The position numbers and the translations under genes were made by a program. DNA of 64,000 nucleotides from contig CAXIPT010000009.1 in assembly GCA_964030475.1 (NCBI GenBank), forward strand, positions 1,651,915 to 1,715,914, read 5' to 3'. The stretch comes from Tethya wilhelma (Eukaryota > Porifera > Demospongiae > Tethyida > Tethyidae). Below are positions 11,046 through 24,511 of the stretch, piece after piece. Position 1 is the stretch's first letter. Every line of letters begins with the position of its first letter. The notes below the pieces were generated by a model. That model ran no database searches. It was not told the DNA's origin and saw only the letters and a program-made list of their open reading frames with translations.

Positions 11046-11157
11046 ATAGTAGTCGTTTTTTCCATGTTTGCCCAATTTGACCTGAAGATGAAAGTGAGAA
11101 GTGTGATAATAATCAGTGTATCAGGTTCTACAAGAAAGTATATATATTTCTACTAAC

Positions 11158-11247
11158 CTCATACACAACTCCATAGGAACTTTTTCCTAATTGTGTATTG
11201 GTACAGACTTCAACGATTAGAAGTTCATCAAGATTTTCAGGCTCCAT
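11158..11247 (-). pseudogene. orphan first exon of kinase-GTPase copy 3
   Basis: ATG at 11247 opens 30 codons ending LGKSSYGVVYE|GTTAGT. This is the same layout as first exons 7712-7888 (GRGLYGVIYK) and 14168-14269 (GRGSYGVVWE): Gly-rich loop, phase 0 end. The third loop glycine position is Ser. No second kinase exon follows before 9300, so this is probably the 5' relic of the decayed gene whose GTPase exon is at 8094-9030. Confidence 0.7.
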
Positions 11248-11814
11248 TGAATTTTGTGAGTTACTAGCTACTGGAGTCTCTTTAGCGGCTTTGTGCTCCA
11301 AACACTGGTTTATAGGCTTATGATTTGCTGACTTAGATCATGGGAACACAGAATCATGTGAGTAATTATCCCAGAAGATTATGACTCATGCAGGTGAATA
11401 CAATTTTATGGCTTTGAATACTGTGTATAATTATATAGAGGCACTTATATGCATGTACAATAATTATTATGTCACAGGAATCAAAATAATGTGGATTTAC
11501 TACATGATAATATTAGTACATATTCTTTACAGTCTTGCGTTGCTCTAAATACTTATAGAAAATGAAATTCGTTACAGAGATGCGTATAGTGCCAAACTAG
11601 CTGATACTTAGCACCATGCATAGAATCATGATGATTGATATTTAATGTCATGGTTGATTAATTATTATTTGTGTCTTATGTATAGACTCCTCAAATGAAA
11701 TGCAATGATGTACTGTTGATTAATTATATAGTTATCCAGTTTAGAGGTTCAGAGTCAATGGAAAGGATTATGGAAGCTATATAATATGAAGCTGATCGAG
11801 GGAAACATGCATAC

Positions 11815-11858
<44 letters not shown>

Positions 11859-12049
11859 TATATAGTTGCACTCAACTTCAAGTATTTTGTTGAAAGTTTA
11901 CATTAATTAATACTATTTCAAACTCATTTAACATGCAGAATATTATAAAATACAATACAATCTCTAGTGGATTAGATTACAATACCAACAGTGCACAAAA
12001 TCCTTATTGTTGCTGCTCTTTCGAGCTTGGGTCATTATTAGCAGTTATA
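11248..12049. other. intergenic, AT-rich, with (CA)n at about 11812-11858
   Basis: No coding signal. The CA tract has about 22 units. This is the space between the decayed copy 3 first exon and the 3' end of intact copy 2. Confidence 0.6.
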
Positions 12050-14269
12050 TTATGTAGGGTTTTCCTCTTCTTTCTTTCTTCTTTTCTCTGCCACTATTGC
12101 TCGTGCACGGACTATAGTTTCATACTCCTTTGCTGCAGGTGCCACATATGGCACTAGAAAATTATTGGCAAGAACATTTTCCACTTCCTGTGCAGTTTCC
12201 ATGGCACTATTTCCACACCCCTTTACAACACGTTTTGGTGTTATATTGTACGCAAATTTTTTCCACCTAATTCCTTGTAACTTAAGCATTGCAGGTAAAG
12301 CATTTTCGTCACTTTTCTTGAGGACCTCTCGAAACAGCAATTCTGTCCAGTCTTTAGGTTTGTCTCTCTCTTCTCCAGCTGGTACAGCAACTAGAGTTGA
12401 TGGATCTGGAAGGTTGATGTTCATTGTTAACTCTGTTTGAACACTTTTTATAGTAGTGACGTCACCCTTAGTCAAAGCTTTCTGGAAAGGTGTGCAAAAT
12501 GTTTTCATAACACTTGCCAGACTCTCTTCTTCATCTGCAGACCTTGCAATTTTGTCTTCAACAATATCAGCATGTGTCAAAATGAGAACGCATCGCTCCC
12601 AGATCTGCTCTCCAAACGCCTTTGTCAGTCTTTTGATAACTTTTGCATCTCCTTCGCCAACTCGCCCTCCTGTCATGCTAACACAGTAGAGTAGGATGTC
12701 GGCTTTACCTTCATCTGTGTAGGCATTCAACATTGCAATTGCACTTTGAACCCTATCTTCTGTGAGATCCACTGCACCCAGGCCTGGTGTGTCAATGATC
12801 TTCACAGTGACTCCCTTGACCTCCTCCTCATATTCTTCAACTTCTGTGGTAACAGATTCACCTCCCATACTTGTTTTTGCACGTTTACCACTTTTCAACT
12901 CAAGGAAGTTATTCAACATTGATGATTTTCCCACTCCAGCCTTTCCAGCAACTACCAGGACTAGAGGATCCGTCCTCTCTCCTGTTTTCTTCCAACTGTG
13001 GAATACCTCATCTAGACTGGTATGAATATTGTTGACACTGTGGCTCTGCAGATGCATGACAATAATATTATTATTGGTAGTTTTAACACAACTCAATGAC
13101 ATTCAATATATGCATGGACTCACCATTTCTTCTAAAGTTGCTAATAGTTCCTTGCTGTCATATCTCTCTGTTGGCTTATTTTTAAGGCATTTATCTATGA
13201 CATCAACTAGACTGTCAAGAGGGTGTAGGTACAGACTTTCCAGCTTTTTAAAATATTTTTCTCGTCGCTCCACTTCTGAACGTGCCACCAGTTCGCCAGA
13301 ATTCTCATGACTAAAGTTGGGTGGTAGAAGGTCTTGTGGAAAAGTCTGCAATTGATATATTATAGACAAAGTTTTGTGTGTCTGCATATATCTGAGTGCA
13401 CCAGAAGTCTTATGGGTGAAGTTGGCTGGCTGGAAAGATCTATAATGAGTATTGCCGGTTGAATTCTGACCGTTGCTGGTCATAATTATGTCATAATAAT
13501 AAATTATTTCATATAATTATTTTACCTGAGTTGCAACATAGAGAGCAAGATGACCAAATGAGAAGATGTCCAAACTGGGGGTATATGATGGACTTTCTGC
13601 CTCCGGTGGCATGTAGACTGGTGTGCCAGGATACTGAGTCAGCTTCTGCACTTGTTGTAATGACAGATCAACAACACGGGAATTGCCAAAATCAGTGATC
13701 TTTGCTTGAAGCTGTGGTGCAGCTGTCAACAAGACATTCATTGATGAGAGATCCCTGTGGATGATGGGAGGAGAGCGGTCGTGAAGGTAATGCAATCCCC
13801 TGGCTACATCACACAGGATAGAGATCTTCCTTGCCAAAGATATGTCAGAGTCTGGTGTCTTCTGATTCTTTACAAGGTAGTTGTCAAGACTCTGGTCCAA
13901 CTTCTCCATCCGATTCAGTAGCATGGGTAAGGTGCATCCTGAAAGATAACAAACTCCAACAAACTTGGTGATGTTGGGATGGTCCAGTTCAGACATGAGC
14001 TGGCACTCCTGGAGGTACTTGGAGGGATGGATTGAACCTGGAGCTAGCAGGTTAGGATGGATTTGTTTGCCTGCACACATCCCATGTTGTTTTGATTTAA
14101 CCTGGAAATTACAGGACTACAATGTCATGCATGCAAGTATAAAAATTAGAATCGGTGAGTTAATTACCTCCCATACTACTCCATAGGAGCCTCTTCCCAG
14201 CTGCTTTCCAGTTGACCTAGCATCCTTTATTTCCAGGTGAGCAAACTCTTTACTCGAAGCTGTACCCAT
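12050..14269 (-). CDS. protein kinase-AIG1/Toc-type GTPase fusion protein, copy 2 (intact, 631 aa)
   Basis: Exons (minus): 14168-14269, 13526-14101, 13124-13345, 12050-13045; every exon is a multiple of 3 and every junction GT-AG. Residues about 20-300 form a complete kinase: GRGSYGVV loop, CAGK lysine, αC Glu (YLQECQLMSELDHPNI), IIHRDLSSMN catalytic loop with Asp and Asn, ITDFG, MPPE, and a C-lobe ending in a conserved Arg (NKPTERYDS). The catalytic residues predict activity; I place it in the TKL/TK-like branch. Residues from about 301 form a GTPase: GKAGVGKS (G1), DTPGLG (G3), THAD (G4), then a basic C-terminus. No signal peptide or membrane span is seen, so it is probably cytosolic. AIG1/GIMAP proteins act at membranes in immune and stress settings; a kinase fused to one suggests phosphorylation-coupled GTPase signalling, which is inference. 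Confidence 0.88.
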
Positions 14270-14416
14270 GATCAGAATGGTTAAATTTTGCTTTTGCCAA
14301 CACTTTCACTAATAAACCTATTATAATAATATTATTATCTCTTATATAATCTGGGCTTTCATGGGTGGGGATTAATAATTATTAATTTCAATTTACAAGA
14401 GTAATATTGCATGACA
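14270..14416. promoter_or_regulatory. short spacer between kinase-GTPase start and RIPOR stop
   Basis: Only 147 bp separate the copy 2 start codon from the stop codon of the next minus-strand gene, so promoter and 3' UTR must be compact or overlap. No TATA-like or other specific element is claimed. Confidence 0.35.
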
Positions 14417-17400
14417 TCATGATTCAGTGCTAAGAATCAGTTCTGCACTACGTGTTCTCTGTAATGAGTTGTGTTTTCTGTGAGTGTCGGGAGCAATCTG
14501 AGACTGTTTCAGAGCTGGTCTGGACCTGCCATCACGAGAGAGAGCGGATTCACCTGTAGACACAGTAAAGGGGAGGGGGACAAATTAAAGCATACCATAA
14601 AGTTGTAGATTGGATGCGATCCTAGCACTCAAAACAACTCTCCTGCCACTGTATACACACATTCCTAATTTCCTAGCCATTATGGCATGACACTCAGTCA
14701 CTCACTCACCCATCATCTCCAGGGCCATTGCAGCTGCCTCTCTGACATGAGCAAAGTCTCTTCTGGCTAGATACTTCAACTGAGACACTGCCACTTTGGC
14801 CTGTGTGGATGGACATTATAGTCACATGCATTGGGTAGCAATTATCACAACCAACCATACTGACCTGCAGTCTCCCTAGAGCAGTACAGGCACCAGCTCT
14901 GACCTTTTGGTCAGCATGTTCCAACAGCTCTATGAAATACTGAACAGCCTGAGGGGGTGGGGAGAAGAAGAGATATAATAGTGAACGGATCAAGTAAAAA
15001 TCAGTCATTATACACACTTCCATGAATTCCATTAATTGAGGTCAAAGTTTAGGGAATGGTACTACCAAATAGTATATTTCTATCTGTTCAAAACTTATAT
15101 ACCAACTAAGCTAAGGCATGAAAAATTGCTACTATGGTTACCAACTAATTGAATTATCTACTCACATATATGGTATGATAAACGCCTATAAAATCCTTAA
15201 TTAGTTATGTGGCAACATTAATTTAATTAGAAAAATGCAAATCATGTAGCTGGATAGTAATATTGCAACCAGTAGACCAATTATTCATCTAGTTTAGCAG
15301 TTACATATCAATAGCTATAAAAATATGATTAATTTAAATGTAGCTCATTAATTATTCATACGTATTGTAATTAATTGACATGTTTTTTCATAGGCCCATA
15401 GCCCTTCAGTGGTAATGGATATGGTTCCAATTTTTTGAAGGAAAATTTTCAAGACAAAGTAGAATACTTTTATGCAATAAAATCCAAAATTAGTGGGTGT
15501 GCACAATGACTGATTTTTACTTGATCAGTTCACAATAGTAAATTACACACCTAACTAGCCACACACTCTACCTTATTGTGCCAGGGACTGTTGCCTGCAA
15601 ACTTCTCAACATAGTTACCTAAGAGATGCACAGTCGGAGTAACATAGTATGTTAATGTTTATGTAAAATGGTTGAGATGAAGCTGACACACATGCACTCA
15701 CATACCTCCCCCTGTCTGTATTGCAGTGTCAGCATCAGCCAGTAGCAGGGCAGCTGCCAACAGAGCACCTCTGTTGTAGCCATACTCTGACAGCTGGGAG
15801 GCCTGGTGGGAATTAAAAAGAGGTTATGACAACTACTCATGCACCCAGTAAACAACACCAGGCATTCCCACAGAGACCACTGTAATGGTACAATGTAAAG
15901 GGGGGGGGGGAAGCACCAAGAGAATAAAAACTATATACTCACTATTCTGTGTGCTGCATCAACCTCATTGGACTGGAGACCTTCAGTTATGTGTACTGGA
16001 GAGAGAATAACAATACTCATAGAAAAACCATCAATCCTATACACAAACACACTCACATTCCTGAGCTATCTCCTTCAGACACTTCTGAATACTATAGAGA
16101 AAGAAAAGAATATTAAGAGATCTGTTACATCATGCTGAAAAATCTCCCACAATTCTTGAAATATCAATATATCTCTCCCCACCCCCCTTTACAGAGGGAG
16201 GGAGAGAGAAACCTGGTTAAAGTTGAGAATTGCCATGTGTGTGAGCTGTACACATGCATGCCTACAAGATCTCTGTACGTACGTACCTTCCATGTGAGAG
16301 GAAGTAGGTGGAGTATTGGAACACAGTGACCACCATCTGGCCATCCAGAGGCTCCCAGTCCTCAATCTCTAGATCCAGAACACGACTCATCAGTTCTGTG
16401 AACACTGGAATAGGGGAATGGGAGAATGGGATAATGGGAATAAGACACATTTCAAACAGTATAGAGTCTGTACCTTTGTTTGCTGTTTCTGGGAAATCAA
16501 TCCATAGATTTTGACCAAATCTTTCGTCCAATCCAATTATAAACTGCTCATGTTTTATTGATAATGTCTGTGTACAAAAGAATACATCACGTGATCCAGC
16601 AGCTCAGTCATGTGATAGTCACATGACAAACTTACATCATCTCTAGTAATAGAATTCCAGAATCTCATAAGTTGTTCATTGGCTGCTAACTCTGGTAGAA
16701 CTGAGAGAGAGAAATTAAACATACAGCAGTTTATACAAGCTCAAAATCCTTATCAAAGTCAAGTTCACGACATTTTATTGCACCATGTGCATGTGACATA
16801 ATATGAACACAGATTGACATCATATGACATCAGAGTTATGTCACTCACTCTGTTCTATCTGCGGAGGCAGGTCAGGTTCTGCTGCGATGTTGAGGAGCTC
16901 TGAGATGATCTCTGATTCATGTTGTAACTTGGCCAGTCCAGAGGAGAGCTTGTGCTTCAGAGGACCAGCTGATTGGAGATGCTATGACATGTGTGTGTGT
17001 GTGTGTGTGTGTGTGTACATACGTGTGTACATGTGTATGTGTAAACTCACATTCCTGAGCTATCTCCTTCAGACACTTCTGAATACTACAGAGAAAGAAG
17101 CAAACAAAGTTGAAATACTGATGCAGATATCACCATAGCATAATCAGATCAGAACAAACATGTAAGCAGCTCTGTACATACCTTCCATGAGAGAGGAAGT
17201 AGGTGGAGTATTGGAACACAGTGACCACCATCTGGCCATCCAGAGGCTCCCAGTCCTCAATCTCAAGATCCAGAACACGACTCATCAGTTCTGTGAACAC
17301 TGGAATAGAGAATGGGAGAATGGGGAATGAAATAATGGGAACAACCTAAACCAGTTCAGAGTTTGTACCTTTGTTCGCTGTTTCTGGGAAATCTATCCAT

Positions 17401-17934
17401 AGATTTTGACCAAATCTTTCGTCCAATCCAATTATAAACTGCTCGTGTTTTATTGATAATGTCTGTGTAGAAAAAAAAAAAAAAATGTATCACATGATCC
17501 AGCAGCTCAGTCATGTGATAGTCACATGGCAAACTTACATCATCTCTTGTAATAGAATTCCAGAATCTCATAAGTTGTTCATTGGCTGCTAACTCTGGTA
17601 GAACTGAGAGAGAGGGAAATTAAACATACAGCAGTTCACATAAGCTCAAATCCTTATTCAAAGTCAACTTCATGACATTGCATCATATGACATAATACTC
17701 TTCTTATCACTTATTTCTATTTCTTATTTCTTCTACGCATTGAGATCACACGACATCACAATAAGAGTTACGTCACTCACTCTGTTCTATCTGCGGTGGC
17801 AGGTCTGGTTCTGCTGCAATGTTGAGGAGCTCTGAGATGATCTCTGATTCATGTTGTAACTTGGCCAGTCCAGAGGAGAGTTTGTGCTTCAGAGGACCAG
17901 CTGATTGGAGATGCTACGTGTGTGTGTGTGTGTA

Positions 17935-17965
<31 letters not shown>

Positions 17966-19786
17966 ACATTTCATACTATACACAATCAGAACAGAATTGC
18001 CTATTAAATTTTATGCTATGCTACAAATTTAAAACAGTGAGTTTACATTTATCACCAAAACTGAAACTTTATCAAGTACTTTTACAATACCTGCAATAGA
18101 CATTCACAATGGATCAAATGCTGAATCAGCACTCTGTCCACTGACTCCATCCCCGTGCTCTGTTGGCCACACCCACCACTCATCTCGCTGGCGCTACTGG
18201 AGAACATCTCCTGACTGCCCAGACTGGACTGACGGGTGTCCAGGCTGTCAGAGGTACTCATAGTGGGCGTGGCATTGGAGGAGGACGACCTCGGATAGAT
18301 TGATTGAGAGTGGGAGGAGCTTTGGTAATCTAAACGACCAACGAGAGGGGTGCAGTAATTAGAAGAAAAACAAACACTATCTTATTGTACACAGAAGATA
18401 TACAACACAAGTGCATCTTTGCTGAATCAGCGAATGTGTGCATGTGATCAAATCCTGTTTCAATACACTGTGGTCACATGACTGGAGTTAAATTAACAGA
18501 CTTGTATGTAAGCTCAGCTAAGCTAGGTGCATTTATGGGTGTCATAATTCAGTTGGTAAGGGGTTAAACATACATACCTTCAGGGATATCGGTGAATGCA
18601 GTGCGAGGGTGTCCACCTGCCGATGGCTGGAGGAGGTTCTCCTCACTGCCCAGGAACTCAAAGTCCTCCATCACCTGACTCTCACTGAGGGTCATGGAGG
18701 GCGCCTTGATCAGCTCACCTCCCTGTGTGAGGGTGTGAGGGGGGTGAGAGTGTGGAGATATGAGGGGATGAGGGTGTGAGGATGTGAGGATGTGAGGGGT
18801 GAGGGTATGAGGATGTGAGGGGTGAGGGTATGAGAATATGAGGATGTGAAGGTGTGTAAGTAAATGGGTTAATGAGTGAGCACTAACACTGCCACAAGTC
18901 TCATTATGCATTACCTTGAGCGCCACTTCTAATCTCGACAGCTGCTGTTCCAATGCCTTCAACTCAGGATACAACTCTATACATAAATGTATGAGAGCTC
19001 ATGAATATATGCAAAATATCGAGCTTCCTCATAATTACCAGGGGCATGAGAGATCTTACCCTTTGGTTCATCCAGTGCCACAAAGACGGCATCGAGCATG
19101 CTCAGTAGGTTGAGACTCTCATTGGATCTCTGGCTGGAATATGGCTGTCTTGTCAGACTACCCCCACTGCCTCCGCTGTGGGCACTGCCTGAGGAGTGGC
19201 TGGAGGCAAGACTGCCATTGAAGGTGTCCTACAGCGTATGTACGTGTGTGACGACCATTTCCATTACTTTTTGGAGTAAATTGTCATTAAAATGTAGGGT
19301 AAAGTGTAGCTACTATAAAATGCTAGAATACAGTTTTGACGACCCCTTACCAAACACAGCAAAGGTGGCTAAATAAACATTGCAACAAACCATAGATATT
19401 AACAAACACACACTGACACACTCCACCACTAGCCCACAACCTACCGTTCTCAATTTCTGCACTGGTTGTTTCACAGGAGCATCTTGATGATGGTGGTGGT
19501 GGTGTCTTCCTGAAGCTTGCTGGGAAGAAGATGCTGATATATTCATCTCCCTCGTGTGGCTGACGAGGGAGGAGACGGTGTCTGAACCTGGGCTGGCCTC
19601 CTTCTCCGCTAGTCTCCTAGCCTCGGGGTATTCTCTGAGGTGGTCTGCATTTGAGATTATGGACTTTCTGTCGAGAAAGACAAAGTCCGTTTCTTCTTTG
19701 TTCTTCTTTTTGTGTCTTCTTGCAACGTTGTGAGTCTTTACCTCGCTGCGACCGTAGCTGTTGCTGGAGCGAGACTCACTGTCAGG

Positions 19787-19835
<49 letters not shown>

Positions 19836-21474
19836 GACCAAATTACTTTCTGCTTTAAATCAGCAACAATTGGTTGTATTGAGATGGGACTTGCATCATT
19901 ATGATCAACGAGAGGAGATCTTTCAAATGATATGGTTTATTTTGAAAATTGAAAATTGGACTTTTTTGATAAAAAATCGCACTCGACCAAAGGCTATAAT
20001 CCATGGTTTTGATGATTTTGGTCAAAAATTAAATCTGGCAATAAACCATATCATTTGAAAGATCTCTTTGAGCTGATCACAATGGTACCAATCCCAGCTC
20101 AATACGACCTTCCTAGACTGAGATACAGCCCAGAATGTGTCGATGGAACCTGGACACTATAATTAAACCACATCAGCTAGCTACATGGAACCTATCTCAA
20201 ACATTTCACAAACACTCACCTCAGTTACAATCCTGATCTGTCGGACATTAGGCCCCGCCCCTGAGATGCATGAGTCGTCAGCGTAGGGGTGGAGTCGTTC
20301 AATATTAGTAGCAGAGGAGGCACGACTGGGGGACTTGTTGGCCCCACCCACCACACAATTGATAGGTTTGAGATCCAAGTCACTGAGGAAGTCTTCACCA
20401 ATAGTGGGACTATACGTGAGGGTGTGAGGGTGTGAGGCATATTGATAAATAATTCATTAGTTCTTACCACCACTTGACGTCCATATTGAGTTTGACAGCA
20501 GATGAAGGAAAATGAAACGTCACATTCTATGAAATGGAAACAAGAAATCAAATCATATCAAAATCATATCATATCATATCAAATTGTATCAGGTCTCAAA
20601 CTAGAACCATGCTCGTACCAGTGGACAGAAGGAGAAGAAGTCCCTCGTGAGACACCTCAGGCTGCCTACGTGGGTGTTGCCTTGGATCTTCTTGACTTCA
20701 ACCACCTTCACAAACAGCTCATCAGAGACCTTACCCAGGAAGATGATCTGAGGAGAAACAGATATAGCTGTCATTTCTCTCTCTCTCCTCTAGCAAAAAT
20801 CCATCTGATTTGAGAATACCACCGGAAGTGAAATATTGAGATTCATGCAATACTTTGCTTATGGGACAAAATAGCTAACTTGACGGGTAAGGCGTAGGAA
20901 GCTGGAAAAGCAATCAAAAGAACAGGGAGAACGAGTGCTTTCCAATGGTGCTTGAAATTGGTTGGATATATATAAAGTTATTCAATTTTTTCCACCGACA
21001 TTCTCAAACCAGATGGACATTAGCTAGCTCTACCCCCTTACATCTTCATCTTGCCACAGCTGCTCATGTCGGCTCATCTTACACTTGGCCTTCCATTTCT
21101 GACTGGCCAACTTGAACTGTGTCTCTATGCAATCATTGGCTCCTATCTTGTTCTGGCCAACCAAACCTGCAGAGAGCAGAGAGAGCAGAGAGAGAGGGAG
21201 GAAGAGAGAGAGAGAGAGAGAGAGAGAAAGGCGACTGCATTTGTAAACTAAAACATCAAAGAAATGACACAAAACACAGATGATAATTTGATCTTCAGAT
21301 TCACAAACACAGCTAGTAGCTGCATGTACTATATAGCTATTGTTACACTGGTACATACTGAGTGTGTTCACACTATCAGGCAATACTGAAAGATAAACAC
21401 ACTCACACAGCCACAAAGACTAGTTTAAACTCTTAAAACAAACACTACACCACTTAGGTACACTCACTCACACA

Positions 21475-21513
<39 letters not shown>

Positions 21514-22241
21514 ACTCACACACTCACACACTCACACTCACACAATCACACACTCACACAATCACACTCACACACTCACACACTCACCATTGATGTGAAC
21601 TTTAAACACCCCTAACTTAGTCTCCAGCTCATCTTCAATGTCACAAAGATCTTCCAGCAGATCTCTCTGCTCTGCTCTGGCTTCTGTGAGCTTCTCTTTG
21701 GCAGCTTTGGACGACTGACTAGCCAGCGCCTGAGCCAGATTGAAGGCACCTTCACGGAGCTTGATCTTTAGGGCATACTCATCACGCATCTCTTCTATCT
21801 GTAGGTTACCGTGACAATGTGTGTGTGTGTGTGTGAGTAAATAAGTTCTTGTACTATATTTCCATATGGCACAATATATGGAGCAATAGAGAGAAATTAG
21901 CAGCTCCCATTCACTTTTGTATGGCAAAGTAACTAATTCTATTAATTACCTAATCAAAATGCATGCAGTTCTACTGATGTCAATTGTAGTATCATTCAAT
22001 GCACATACCAATCCCCCTGTGTCCATGTGGTCTAACAACAACTAGTGTGTATGGTGTACCAATATGCCATGCTAATTGAGCAGGGACCACACCCAGTGGC
22101 TGCAATTAACTAGCTGGAGACTAGCAGCTGTCTCTTTCTCTGTGTGTGTGTGTGTGTGTGTTGCTAGGGAGTGACTCACTCTGTCTTTATGAACCTCCAG
22201 GGTCCTCACTCTCCTCTCCAAAGACTTGACTTGCTACAAGG

Positions 22242-22310
<69 letters not shown>

Positions 22311-22879
22311 GAAAATGATTTTTAAAGACTCATCAACGCATGTTCACAAACACACAATGGAACACCATAAACAGTGTAAACCTACAGTGATACCCACTAC
22401 CATATATGGTAAGGAACAAGGAACAAATCAAAAGGCCCAAGGACCAGCTAGCAGCCACAGGTGACAGTTAGCTAAGCTCATCCCAGTTATCAGCTAGCTA
22501 GCTTCCTCTCTTGTAAGATGTCAGCCATTATTTCATCTGGTGAACTCTTAAACCATGATAGCCTGCTGTTTGACAACACTGGAGCTATCTTTAGAGGCTT
22601 CTGTGTTGGCACTGTTAGAATGAAGGTAATAATATCAAGAGACTCGACTTCCATTGGAGAGCTAACTGTGTGGTCTGCGTTGGGATAATTCCATTAACGC
22701 ATACCCCAATTTATGAATAATTCATCTGTGTGTGGTGGTTGTGAAGACCCTCAACTGCCCAACACACAGAGATCGAAAAGACATAAAAGTTTTGTGCAAG
22801 AATTTCAGTAAGTATGGCAGTACATACACCTACCTTCTCCAGATCTCTGTGGTAATTCTGTTTTGAGAGGCACGAACAT

Positions 22880-22940
<61 letters not shown>

Positions 22941-23976
22941 TAACACAATTAAGAATGGACAACACATTCTATTGTCTTTCTCACAATCTATACCCAAACA
23001 CACAGACAAAAACAAAACACAAAGGGGGCCACCAACTACTACTGTACTCTTTGGGAATTCTACTTCACCACAGACATACACACACTCACACACTTGACAA
23101 GGATGAGTAGCTACAGACTGCTAACTCTACAGCTGTGGTATAGCTGATACTCTCCCTCCAATTTCAAACCCTGACCACAACAGAGAGAAGTGCTGGCTCT
23201 GCACACAGCCACACAGTGAGTCCAAGTGTGTTATTTACTACTGCCAGTAGAAGTATACAGTGCAGTGTACTAGGACCTAGGGAAGCTGTTCACTTCCATA
23301 AATGGTCATAAACACACAGCTGTCTCTGCTCACCACTCTGCTCTTGGTGCCATGGAGCTTCTTCCTCATGTCTGAGATGCACCCCTTGACAGCCTCGATG
23401 CCATCGCAAAAATGATTTTTAAAAACTCATCAACACATGTCCACAAACACCCAATGGAACACCATAAACAGTGTAAACCTACAGTGATACCCACTACCAT
23501 ATATGGTAAGGAACAAGGAACAAATCAAAAGGCCCAAGGACCAGCTAGCAGCCACAGGTGACAGTAAGCTAAGCTCATCCCAGCTATCAGCTAGCTAGCT
23601 TCCTCTCTTGTAAGATGTCAGCCATTATTTCATCTGGTGAACTCTTAAACCATGATAGCCTGCTGTTTGACAACACTGGAGCTATCTTTAGAGGCTTCTG
23701 TGTTGGCACTGTAAGAATGAGGGTAATAATATCAAGAGATTCTACTTCCATTGGAGAGCTAACTGTGTGGTCTGCGTTGGGATAATTCCATTAACGCATA
23801 CCCCAATTTATGAATAATTCATTTGTGTGTGGTGGTTGTGAAGACCCTCAACTGCCCAACAAACAGAGATTAAAAGGACATAAAAGTTTTGTGCAAGAAT
23901 TTCAGTAAGTATGGCAGTACATACACCTACCTTCTCTAGATCTCTGTGGTAGTTCTGTGTTGAGAGGCACAAACAT

Positions 23977-24017
<41 letters not shown>

Positions 24018-24470
24018 ACACAATTAAGAATGGACAACACATTCTATTGTCTTTCTCACAATCTATACCCAAACACACAGACAAAAACAAAACACAAAGG
24101 GGGCCACCAACTAGCTAGTAGTCTTTGGGAATTCTACTTCACCACAGACATACACACACTCACACACTGACAAGGATGAGTAGCTACAGACTACTAACTC
24201 TACAGCTGTGGTGTAGCTGATACTCTCCCTCCAATTTCAAACCCTGACCACAACAGAGAGAAGTGCTGGCTCTGCACACAGCCACACAGTGAGTCCAAGT
24301 GTGTTATTTACTACAGGTACACAGTGCAGTGTACTAGGAGCTAGGGAAGCTGTTCACTTCCATAAATGGTCATAAACACACAGCTGTCTCTCCTCACCAC
24401 TCTGCTCTTGGTGCCATGGAGCTTCTTCTTCATGTCTGAAATGCACCCCTTGACAGCCTCGATGCCATCG

Positions 24471-24511
<41 letters not shown>

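Noticed and set aside
12050..13045. GTPase domain as a septin
   Set aside because: The G4 motif is THAD and there is no septin-unique element; the AIG1/Toc group fits better.
22883..23110. Open frames of alternating Cys/Val or Thr/His over TG and CA repeats
   Set aside because: These are translations of dinucleotide repeats and occur at every microsatellite here; none has a supported start or conserved sequence.
23334..23406. Second DGIEAV exon as a functional exon
   Set aside because: There is no AG acceptor at its 5' edge, and the sequence upstream is intron from the other unit boundary.
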